Positions 55,062 through 64,000 of a stretch of 64,000 nt of DNA are shown piece by piece. Positions within the stretch are counted from its first letter, which is position 1. Each line of letters opens with the position of its first letter. The stretch is taken from assembly GCA_009837445.1 (NCBI GenBank), contig VXTM01000009.1:1-64000 (forward strand), written 5' to 3'. The translations under genes and the position numbers were made by a program. Under the pieces are notes generated by a model, which was not told where the DNA came from, did no database searches, and was given only the letters and a program-made list of their open reading frames with translations. The stretch is from Acidimicrobiaceae bacterium. Lineage in GTDB: Bacteria > Actinomycetota > Acidimicrobiia > Acidimicrobiales > Aldehydirespiratoraceae.

Positions 55062-56444
55062 CTAGCGCCCGATGATCTCGGCGTCGGGATAGAACGCCGC
55101 CGCCGCGAACCAGAAGGTGTCGAGATGCTCGACCGGCTCCAGCGCCGGCCCGGAGCCGCCGGTTGGCCGGCCCAGGATGTCGAAGACAGCACCGGTGCCG
55201 GCGTCGACGAAGCCACCCTCCGGACTCGCCGACAGCTCCAGCGGGTGCCCGTCGAGGGAGCCGACGAATACGCCGGTGGCACCAACGTCGCGGCCCTCCT
55301 CGATCAGCGGGCTGTCGAGGGCGCTGGCCGTTCCGGGCTCGAACAGGGCCACTAGTTCCCGCCCCGCGAAGGCGAACGGCACGACACGGTGCTCGGCGAG
55401 TACGTCGTAGGGGACGACGGCACCCTCGCCGCCGTCACGCAGGGCGAGAACCCGGGTTATCGGTTCGAGCCGATCATCGAAGGGGCCGCTGAAGAGGAAC
55501 GGCCGGTTGCTGGAGTCGTAGAACTCGTAAGGGTTCTGCCCGTACCGGCGGAAGTAGCCGGTGTCAAGGCTGAGCACCTGACCGCCCGGGTGCGATGCCA
55601 GGAACCTCTCGAACGACACCGTCTGCACCGGGATCAGGTCGAGCTGGATCCCGGTGAGATAGCCGATGATGGCCTCGCCGGTGTAGTGCGACCACAGGCT
55701 CTCGGTCTGGCGGTCGTACATCACCAGCGACGAGTTGAACAGCGCGCCCGAGGTGCCGAAGTCCAGGATGCGCTCCCCCACCCGGCGGTCGTAGGCCACT
55801 GCCGAGTTGCACAGCGGGCAGTAGGAAACCGTCACCGGCACGCCTCCGACAGTGCCGTTGACGAGTTCGTGCCAGGTCATGATCCGCAGCGGGTAGGCCC
55901 GGGCGTCGCCGTTGATCTCCAGCGCCAGCACCGGCTCCACCGGTGCCAGCCAGCCGACCTCGGCGGCCGGCTCGAAGGCCGGGTCCTCCAGGGCGGGAAT
56001 GGCGTCGGGCGGGACGACGCCCCGGATCTCGTCAAGGTCCACCAGCGGCTCGGGATGGTCGGAGCCGAACGGATCTTGCAGAGCGCTGGGTACGTCCTCT
56101 CGGGGCGTCGACCGGATAGGACCGGTCGGGTCCGCGGCCAGTGAGTTGTCCTCAACCGCGGTGTCGGGCGTGGCCGCGGACTCGGCTTCTGCAGTGGTCT
56201 CGGGACCGGCATCCTCGTCGCCGCCTGGTCCCGAGTCAGCACCCGAGTCGGAGGCATTGTCAGGCGCTGAGGCGGCGTCCCCCTGGCTGCCGGCCGGGGA
56301 GGCCTCGGTTCCTGCCCCCGAAACGGTGATGGCCGCCTCGGGTTCGCCGGTCGATCCCGAGCATCCCAGGACCGCCACAGCCAGGGCCACCGCCGTTGCG
56401 GCGGCAGCGATCCGAGGAGAAACAACCTGCATCTTGCGGGACAT
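55062..56444 (-). CDS. DUF3179 domain lipoprotein
   Basis: 460 residues from the ATG at 56442-56444. Lipoprotein signal ending at Cys28 (LAVAVLGCSG), then an Ala/Ser/Asp/Glu-rich linker to about residue 120. DUF3179 follows: RIMTWHELVNGTVGGVPVTV, SYCPLCNSAVAYDRRVG (paired Cys), FGTSGALFNSSLVMYDRQTE, LWSHYTGEAIIG. Function unknown; surface-exposed. Divergent from the hypothetical gene at 56494. Confidence 0.88.
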   Translation of the reverse strand: MSRKMQVVSPRIAAAATAVALAVAVLGCSGSTGEPEAAITVSGAGTEASPAGSQGDAASAPDNASDSGADSGPGGDEDAGPETTAEAESAATPDTAVEDNSLAADPTGPIRSTPREDVPSALQDPFGSDHPEPLVDLDEIRGVVPPDAIPALEDPAFEPAAEVGWLAPVEPVLALEINGDARAYPLRIMTWHELVNGTVGGVPVTVSYCPLCNSAVAYDRRVGERILDFGTSGALFNSSLVMYDRQTESLWSHYTGEAIIGYLTGIQLDLIPVQTVSFERFLASHPGGQVLSLDTGYFRRYGQNPYEFYDSSNRPFLFSGPFDDRLEPITRVLALRDGGEGAVVPYDVLAEHRVVPFAFAGRELVALFEPGTASALDSPLIEEGRDVGATGVFVGSLDGHPLELSASPEGGFVDAGTGAVFDILGRPTGGSGPALEPVEHLDTFWFAAAAFYPDAEIIGR

Positions 56445-56493
56445 ATCGGAGCAACCTAACGTCGCCCACCCTCCACCCAGCAGAGGCGTTCCC

Positions 56494-57465
56494 ATGAACG
56501 ATCATGCCCTCGCCCACGATCCCGCCGCCGAGGCCGCGGCCGCGACCGGCGATGGTTACGACGTGAGGGTGCTGGAGCCCAGCCCGCCGGCGGTGGCCGA
56601 TCCGCCGTTCTGGGCCGACGACCCCGCCGATCCCACGCCCTCGGGCGCCGGCCCGGTGGTGGCGGCCCACTCGGGAGGAGACCTCACTTGGGACGAGCTG
56701 ATCGAGGCCCGGCCGGAGCTGGCCGGATTCGCCGCGGATCGCTGGCTCGGGGCCCGCCCGCAGCTCCCCGAGCTGCCTGCGAACTACCCGGCCGCCCTGT
56801 TCGACTTTCACCGGCTGGCCTACTCGGTGGTGGCGGAGGCCCGCTACCAGTGCAACGGCAAGTTCGGTCTGCGCTACACGCGAGGCGGCTTCGGCACGCC
56901 CTTCTTCGGCGACGACATGCAGGTGCGGGTGGCCAAGGATCAACTGGTGGTCCAGACGGCGGCGCAGGCCCGATCCACCACCATCACGACTCTGCGGGAG
57001 GCCGGCGAGTTTGCCGGCGTGGCCCCCGGCACCTCCGCAGCCGAGCACGACAGCCCCGATCTGGGCGACATCGACCGTCCGCTCGAGACCCTGGCTGAGG
57101 TCGGTGAGTTCCTGGGGGCATGGTTCGGCCTGGCCACCGCCGCGCTGGAGGAGCTTCGCTTCTCACCCGGGGTGGTCGAACCCGAGCGGGTGCAGCTGTG
57201 GCCCGGGCACTTCGACCCGGCCATCGCGGCCGGCGACGCCGGGTCGGGGCGGCGGGCCACCTACGGCTTCTCGCCCGGGGACCACTCCCACGACGAGCCC
57301 TACATCTACGTGGCCGCCTGGGGTGATGTCGACCGCTCCGACCCGTTCTGGAACGAGGCCAGCTTCAACGGCGCTTCCCTCGCGTTCAGCGACCTGGCCC
57401 CGGCCGGCAACCACTACAGCGCCGCGGTGGCCTTCCTCGAGGCGGGCTACGACCGCCTCAGTTGA
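56494..57465 (+). CDS. Conserved hypothetical protein
   Basis: 323 residues, soluble, acidic (no signal peptide or membrane span). The central part has ELPANYPAALFDFHRLAYSV, FGLRYTRGGFGTPFFGDDMQ and VQLWPGHFDPAIAAG, followed by a His/Asp-rich YGFSPGDHSHDEPYIYVA. Tryptophan- and histidine-containing motifs look conserved, but I recognise no family. The 3' end overlaps the ccmH 3' end by eight bases on the opposite strand. Confidence 0.7.
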   Translation: MNDHALAHDPAAEAAAATGDGYDVRVLEPSPPAVADPPFWADDPADPTPSGAGPVVAAHSGGDLTWDELIEARPELAGFAADRWLGARPQLPELPANYPAALFDFHRLAYSVVAEARYQCNGKFGLRYTRGGFGTPFFGDDMQVRVAKDQLVVQTAAQARSTTITTLREAGEFAGVAPGTSAAEHDSPDLGDIDRPLETLAEVGEFLGAWFGLATAALEELRFSPGVVEPERVQLWPGHFDPAIAAGDAGSGRRATYGFSPGDHSHDEPYIYVAAWGDVDRSDPFWNEASFNGASLAFSDLAPAGNHYSAAVAFLEAGYDRLS

Positions 57466-58831
57466 GCGCGGTCCGCAGGGCCTGATCCTCGATGAGGCGC
57501 ACCAGATCCGGCGGCCGGTGCGGCAAGGCGTCGAAGGCCGCCAGATCGGCCCGGGCTCCCCCGATGTCGCCATGCTGCCAGCGCGCGAAGGCCCGGTACA
57601 CCAGTGCCGTGGCGTTGGACGGGTCATTGCCGAGAGCGGCGTCCAGGTAGTGGACGCCCAGCGCAAACAGCTCGGCGTCGCCGCTGCGGACCAGCAGCCA
57701 ACCCCGACCCGCCAGCACGTCCGGATCGGCGGGGCGGGACTCCAGAACCCAGTCGAGCAGCTGCACCGCCTCCAGCAGGTCTCCCCGGCTGGCTAGCGCC
57801 TCCGACGCCGCCAGAGCGTCACCGACCGTGAGCGCGGTCTCGCCGAAGGCGGGGCGCTCCCCGAGAGCGGCCAGTGCGTCGACTGCCTGCAGCGCGGCGG
57901 CGTCGCGGGCCTCGGCCACGCGCTCCCGAACCCGGGACTGGGCCAGCAACTGCTCCGCGTAGGGGGGCGGGTCCAGCGAGTCGAAGACGGCCAAGTCCTG
58001 GGCTGCGCTCGCGCCGTCGCCCTCCTCGAGAGCCACGATGGCCCTGAACAGCCGGGCGTCGGGATAGGCGGGATCCACCGCCACCGCGTCATCGAGGTAC
58101 GGCGCGGCGCCCGCCAGGTCACCCTGGCGAGAGGTGAGCCAGCCCCTGTAGGTGAGCGCCTCCACATTGGACGGCTGGATCTCCAGGGCTTCGTCGTAGG
58201 CGGCGATGGCGCCTGCCATGTCGCCGTCGGAGAGCCGTTGCTGGGCCTCGAAGATCTTCTCGCGGGCCGTCGACCGGATCTCGCCCGTGATGGAGCCCTC
58301 GGCGGTGCGGCTGCCGGAGGACCGGGCCACCAGCAGGCCCGCCGCACCGGCCACCACCACGATGGCGACAGTCCAGGTGGCCGCGTTGCGCCAGCGCCGC
58401 CGGCGTCCCGCCACCGGAAGCGCTCCAGAGTCCCGGGCCGGGGCGCGACCGGGTCTCAGCATCACGACCACGACGGCCGCGATGCCGCCTCCGGCGAACA
58501 GCGGAAGGATCCATACCAGGCTGGTGACTCCCGAGCCCGAGGGGTTGTAGTCGATGTCGGCGTCGTAGGCCGCCACCAGCTGGTCCCGGATGTAGGCGTC
58601 GCTGCGACCCTCGTCGACCCAGACCGCGATCTGCCTTCGGATCTCGCGGGCCACCGGCACGTCGCTCTCGGCCACCGACTGGCCCGCGCACACCGGGCAG
58701 GCGAAGTCCTCGGCCAGGGCCCGGACCCGGTCGGCGTTGGTGCTCGGAGGCCTCTCGGCCACCGCGCCGTACATGAAGGCCGCGGCAGCCACCAGGATGG
58801 CCGCCGTCCAGCTGGCAGCGCGGCGGCTCAT
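57458..58831 (-). CDS. ccmH: CcmH/CcmI fusion: cytochrome c maturation protein with TPR domain
   Basis: 457 residues from the ATG at 58829-58831, overlapping the ccmG stop by four bases. Signal/anchor helix about 8-24. The CcmH redox motif is ALAEDFACPVCAGQSVAESD (Cys45, Cys48), which reduces apocytochrome heme-binding cysteines. Two membrane helices follow (about 103-121 and 148-165), then a long TPR-type tail (MAGAIAAYDEALEIQPSNVE and similar units), equivalent to CcmI, which holds the apocytochrome. Last gene of the ccm operon. Confidence 0.92.
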   Translation of the reverse strand: MSRRAASWTAAILVAAAAFMYGAVAERPPSTNADRVRALAEDFACPVCAGQSVAESDVPVAREIRRQIAVWVDEGRSDAYIRDQLVAAYDADIDYNPSGSGVTSLVWILPLFAGGGIAAVVVVMLRPGRAPARDSGALPVAGRRRRWRNAATWTVAIVVVAGAAGLLVARSSGSRTAEGSITGEIRSTAREKIFEAQQRLSDGDMAGAIAAYDEALEIQPSNVEALTYRGWLTSRQGDLAGAAPYLDDAVAVDPAYPDARLFRAIVALEEGDGASAAQDLAVFDSLDPPPYAEQLLAQSRVRERVAEARDAAALQAVDALAALGERPAFGETALTVGDALAASEALASRGDLLEAVQLLDWVLESRPADPDVLAGRGWLLVRSGDAELFALGVHYLDAALGNDPSNATALVYRAFARWQHGDIGGARADLAAFDALPHRPPDLVRLIEDQALRTALN

Positions 58832-59435
58832 GGGGTTGCAGAGGACGCCGTGAGCTGGGCGATCACATCGTCGATGCCGTCGGCCTTGACCCCGCCGAGC
58901 TGCTTCCACACCACCACGCCCGAGGGCGCCACCAGGTACGACTCGGGAACCCCGGTCACGCCGTAGGCGACGGCCGCCTCGCTGGCGCCCTCCACCAGCA
59001 CCGGCCAGTCCCCTCCGTTGACTTCGAAGAACCGCCGCACGTTCTCGGTGGTGTCGTCGAAGGTCACCGACACGACCCGGGCGTCACCGGTCGCCGCGTG
59101 GCGCTCGCTGAAGGCGATCAGTTCGGGATGCTCGATGATGCAGGGGACGCAGGTGCTCTGGAAGAAGTTGACGATCACCCACCGGCCCCGCCACTGGTCC
59201 AGATCGAAGGACTCGCCTGTGGTGGTGACGCCCACCACCGGTGGTGCGAGCCCGCCCAGGATGGGACTGGAGGCGTTGCGCTCGAAGGCGGAGTCGCGGG
59301 TGGCCAGCACCACCACCAGCAGGGCGACCGCCACCGCCAGCGGCACCGCTATCCAGGCTGTTCGCCACTTGCCGGAACTCGATCCGGCCGGGTGCGGCGT
59401 CCCCGAAGCGGGATCCAGATCACGGTCGGTAGCGC

Positions 59436-59439
<4 letters not shown>
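58828..59439 (-). CDS. ccmG: CcmG/DsbE-type thiol-disulfide oxidoreductase
   Basis: 203 residues from the ATG at 59437-59439; the frame is open far upstream through ccmF but without thioredoxin sequence. Membrane anchor at about 27-47. Thioredoxin fold with active site FFQSTCVPCIIEHPEL (Cys97, Cys100) and cis-Pro segment GVTGVPESYLV. It reduces CcmH or apocytochrome on the outer face of the membrane. Overlaps ccmF and ccmH by four bases each. Confidence 0.94.
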
Positions 59440-61412
<1,973 letters not shown>

Positions 61413-61446
61413 CGACGCCGCGGGGCCGGTCTGCCAAGAAGCGCTG

Positions 61447-62010
61447 TCACGGGATCGTGCCGCCTTCCTCGGCTTCGCTGATGCGCTCGGTGTAGTTGTC
61501 GCGCTCGCGGTAGTCGTTGTCGTGCTTGACCAGCATCCGGTCTGACGCGAAGTGCCAGCCGTCGTCGGCGATCACCGGCCCGGGGCCGGGACCTAGCCGC
61601 CAAGCCCCTTCGAGGACCACCGGAACGCCGGGCTGGAACAGCTCGGGCGGGTCGCCGGTGTGGACGACGTCCACGACCACGTCGTTGAAGCCGACACCGA
61701 AGGCCAGCACCGGCCGGTCGTCCCAAAAGGTGTTCACCGGCGCCGCGATGGGGGTTCCCTGGAGGGTGAAGCGCTTGCCGGCCAGCTCGTCGCGGCGCTC
61801 GACCGCCTCGTCGGCGTTGTAGAAGAACAGCGAGGCATCGCCAAGCAGGTTCGTGACGAGCAGGGACACGGCTGCGGCCACCGCCACGACGACCAGGGCC
61901 GCGACCGATCGTCTGGCTCGCGCCGGCCGGGGACCGGGCCGCGGCGTCAGCGGCGACAGGTCCGTCTCCTGGGTGGCCTCCTGTGCCTTGCCCGCCGGCG
62001 CGTCATCCAT
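61447..62010 (-). CDS. ccmE: CcmE heme chaperone
   Basis: 187 residues. Cytoplasmic N-terminus, membrane helix about 34-54, then an OB-fold. The heme-binding histidine is His163 in MLVKHDNDYRE, close to the canonical KHDExY (histidine type, not the cysteine variant). It carries heme covalently from CcmC to CcmF. Six bases separate it from ccmD. Confidence 0.94.
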   Translation of the reverse strand: MDDAPAGKAQEATQETDLSPLTPRPGPRPARARRSVAALVVVAVAAAVSLLVTNLLGDASLFFYNADEAVERRDELAGKRFTLQGTPIAAPVNTFWDDRPVLAFGVGFNDVVVDVVHTGDPPELFQPGVPVVLEGAWRLGPGPGPVIADDGWHFASDRMLVKHDNDYRERDNYTERISEAEEGGTIP

Positions 62011-62016
62011 GGTCTG

Positions 62017-62166
62017 TCACTCTTCGTCGGTGCCGGCGCTGTCGATCGTGCCGGCCCGGGCCCGGCGCATTAGCCGCTGACCTCGAAGCCGGAGGGTCAC
62101 GGTGTAGACCGCGATCGCGGCCACCGTCACGCCCCAGGCGCTCAACACGAAGGCGGCGTGGCTCAT
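62017..62166 (-). CDS. ccmD: CcmD-like small membrane protein
   Basis: 49 residues from the ATG at 62164-62166, overlapping the ccmC stop by four bases. One membrane helix (AAFVLSAWGVTVAAIAVYTV) followed by a basic cytoplasmic tail (LRLRGQRLMRRAR), the standard CcmD layout. CcmD links the CcmAB ATPase complex to CcmC and CcmE. Assignment relies on position plus topology. Confidence 0.85.
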   Translation of the reverse strand: MSHAAFVLSAWGVTVAAIAVYTVTLRLRGQRLMRRARAGTIDSAGTDEE

Positions 62167-62933
62167 CGGCCGGCCTCCGCCCGCCGGGCCCGGACCGCCT
62201 GATGGATGTCGCGGTCGGCCAGTTGACGTTCCAGCCAGCCGATGCGGAAGCGATGCATCACCATCCACCAGATGGCCATCGCGGCCACGACGAACGCCAG
62301 GACCAGCGTGAGCAGGGTCAGATCCTCGAGCCTGCCTTCGGTGAGCGAGGACTGCTGGTGCAGGGTGCGGTTGGCCCACCAGTTGACCGAGCGGTTGACG
62401 ATTCCGATGTTGACCGCGCCGACCAGCCCGACCACCGCGGCCCGGGTGGCGACCGAGCCGGCGGTCCCGCCGAGGGCCCGCACCGACAGGTACCCGACCA
62501 TCACCAGGAACAGGATGAGGGTGGTCACGAGGCGCACATCGCCCCACTCCCAGTAGGTGCCCCAGGTGGGCCGGCCCCAGAGCATTCCCGTCACCAGCGT
62601 GAGGCCGCACAGCAGCACCGCGACCTCCGCTCCGGCGTGGGCGGTGATGTCCCACCACTCCGAGCGCCGCCACAGCCACATGACCGAGCCCAGCGCGGTG
62701 AGCCCGAAGGCGGCGTAGGCCCCCAGCGCCGACGGCACGTGCACGAAGATGATGCGCACCGTGTCGCCCTGCACATCATCGGCCGGCACGACCAGCAAAC
62801 CCAGTGCCGCCACGCCGGCAAAACCGGCCAGGGTCGCCGCTCCGAGCCAGAAGGTGAAGCGGGATCCGGTGCGAGCGGGGCCGTCCAGATACCCGGCCAG
62901 GCGCTTGGGATCGCCGGTTCCGGCGCGGCTCAT
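62163..62933 (-). CDS. ccmC: CcmC heme transporter/handling protein
   Basis: 256 residues from the ATG at 62931-62933. Six membrane helices. WWD motif MLWGRPTWGTYWEWGDVRLV, with heme-ligand histidines in IIFVHVPSALGAYAAF and NWWANRTLHQQSS. It attaches heme to CcmE. The upstream frame extension runs into ccmB and is not used; a four-base overlap with ccmB is kept. Confidence 0.95.
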   Translation of the reverse strand: MSRAGTGDPKRLAGYLDGPARTGSRFTFWLGAATLAGFAGVAALGLLVVPADDVQGDTVRIIFVHVPSALGAYAAFGLTALGSVMWLWRRSEWWDITAHAGAEVAVLLCGLTLVTGMLWGRPTWGTYWEWGDVRLVTTLILFLVMVGYLSVRALGGTAGSVATRAAVVGLVGAVNIGIVNRSVNWWANRTLHQQSSLTEGRLEDLTLLTLVLAFVVAAMAIWWMVMHRFRIGWLERQLADRDIHQAVRARRAEAGR

Positions 62934-63658
62934 GCTTCCTCCATCAGGGGACCGTATGCGACCGCCCCCAACGCCACGTTGACGACGGTGAATCCGGCCA
63001 GCAGGCCGACCCACGACCAGCCGTTGACCGCGGCCTTGCCCAGCGCATCCTCGAATGCCCGCGTCGCGGCGATCAGCACCGGCGCCACCACCGGCAACAG
63101 CAGGATCGGCAGGACCGTCTGATGGGCTCGCACTCCTGCTACCACAGCACCGAGCAGGCTACCGGCGGCTGCCAGCCCGGCCGTCGCGGCCAGCGAGGCC
63201 ACCACGGCCAGCGGCAGCGACTCGATCTCGGCCCCGTACAGGAGCACCACGCCGGGCAGCAGCACCGCGACCACCGCCAACAGTTGCACGGCTACAGCCA
63301 AGGCCTTTCCGCCGAAGGCGGCCGCAGGGGCCATACCGCTCAGCAAGAGCATCCGGCCGGCGCCGTCGATCGACTCGACCGCCACCGAGCGCTGCACCGC
63401 CACCACGGTGGCGAACAGCACCGTCATCCACAGCAGACCCGGGGTGGCCAGCTCAAGGGTCGGCCGGTTGGCGTTGAGCGCGAACCCGAAGAGCACCAGC
63501 ACCAGCAGCGCGAACGGCAGGACCTGTCCCAGCGTGGTCCGGGCCCGCCATTCGATCCGCAGATCCTTGGCTGCGATCAGCCCGATGTCGCCCGCGAGCA
63601 GGCGCAGGTCACGCCACATGAGACCCATAGGGCGCAGCCGCGGTGCGCGCTCGCTCAC
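62930..63658 (-). CDS. ccmB: CcmB heme exporter permease subunit
   Basis: 242 residues from a GTG at 63656-63658 that overlaps the ccmA stop by four bases. Signature KDLRIEWRARTTLGQVLPFA at the start and six membrane helices. It forms the ABC complex CcmAB, which uses ATP to release holo-CcmE from CcmC. Confidence 0.93.
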   Translation of the reverse strand: MSERAPRLRPMGLMWRDLRLLAGDIGLIAAKDLRIEWRARTTLGQVLPFALLVLVLFGFALNANRPTLELATPGLLWMTVLFATVVAVQRSVAVESIDGAGRMLLLSGMAPAAAFGGKALAVAVQLLAVVAVLLPGVVLLYGAEIESLPLAVVASLAATAGLAAAGSLLGAVVAGVRAHQTVLPILLLPVVAPVLIAATRAFEDALGKAAVNGWSWVGLLAGFTVVNVALGAVAYGPLMEEA

Positions 63659-64000
63659 ACCGCATCGGCGCCCACCGTTCCTCCCGCCATGGTCACGGTG
63701 CGGGTGGCCAGATCGTCGGCCGGGCCGGTCTCGTGAGAGGCCAGCACCACCGCGGCCCCCGCGGAGGCCGCCTCCGACATCAGATCGCTCACCAGCTCGC
63801 GGCCATCGCCGTCCAGCCCGGCGTGGGGCTCGTCCAGCAGCCACAGCTCGGGACGCCGCACCACGATCGCGGCCAGCGCCACCCGGCGCCGCTGGCCGGC
63901 CGACAGCCGCGTCGACGGAACGGCCCACAGCCTCTCTGGCACTCCCAGACGCCCGAGGGCGCCCGGAACGACGGCCGCATCCACCCGGGAGGCCCGGGCC
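63655..64000 (-). CDS. ccmA: CcmA ATP-binding protein (partial, cut by window end)
   Basis: C-terminal 114 residues of an ABC ATPase. Visible motifs: LSAGQRRRVALAAIV (signature), LWLLDEPHAGLDGDG (Walker B and D-loop) and VVLASHET (switch His). The Walker A half lies beyond the right edge. First visible gene of the ccm operon, which runs leftward to ccmH. Confidence 0.9.
   Translation of the reverse strand, partial: ARASRVDAAVVPGALGRLGVPERLWAVPSTRLSAGQRRRVALAAIVVRRPELWLLDEPHAGLDGDGRELVSDLMSEAASAGAAVVLASHETGPADDLATRTVTMAGGTVGADAV

Overview
The window is GC-rich, has short gaps between genes and many 4-bp ATGA/GTGA stop-start overlaps. It carries several families typical of actinobacteria: DUF3090, SCO1664, DUF3107, DUF222-HNH, a PdtaS-like kinase and a mycothiol-type DsbA protein. 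Protein style and gene content suggest a member of the Acidimicrobiia (Actinomycetota). This placement is an inference; no 16S gene is present.

Layout. 1-6 kb: a J-domain protein, two acidic hypothetical proteins, glpX (gluconeogenic FBPase, opposite strand), an alpha/beta hydrolase and an iron-type alcohol dehydrogenase. 6-14 kb: the complete F1Fo ATP synthase operon on the minus strand (two small AtpZ/AtpI-like proteins, then atpB-E-F-H-A-G-D-C). 14-22.6 kb: argS, lysA, hom, thrC, rho and rpmE2 on the minus strand, with a small kinase-like gene on the opposite strand. The Rho here keeps its RNA-binding half but has lost key ATPase residues. 22.6-24.6 kb: tRNA-Arg(CCG), an FrhB-type iron-sulfur flavoprotein directly abutting it, and a DsbA/Rv2466c-like gene whose first redox cysteine codon is an in-frame TGA, followed by a good SECIS-like hairpin. 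This is a probable selenoprotein. 24.6-31.1 kb: a secreted lipoprotein nuclease, a serA-type dehydrogenase, an amidohydrolase, a UdgB DNA glycosylase, and the phosphatase-DUF3090-SCO1664 trio.

31.2-42.6 kb is one co-directional cluster: three tandem-domain SnoaL/NTF2-like proteins, a LacI regulator, a bicupin, a complete CUT1-type ABC importer and a MetE-like zinc enzyme. It looks like an import-and-catabolism system for an unidentified compound and is the best candidate for an undescribed pathway. 42.6-54 kb: etfBA, a remnant of an SLH-domain gene, a lipid kinase, a DUF222-HNH gene bracketed by copies of an intergenic repeat, a glycerophosphodiesterase, an acyl-CoA synthetase, a PdtaS-like sensor kinase, DUF3107, Mrp and a SixA-like phosphatase, then an HD-domain protein divergent from a LysR regulator around a perfect inverted repeat. 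55-64 kb: a DUF3179 lipoprotein, a protein of unknown family, and a complete System I cytochrome c maturation operon (ccmA-B-C-D-E-F-G-H, ccmA cut by the window edge), which is unusual for an actinobacterium.

No gene-free stretch exceeds 300 bases. No CRISPR array, integrase, IS transposase or rRNA was seen.
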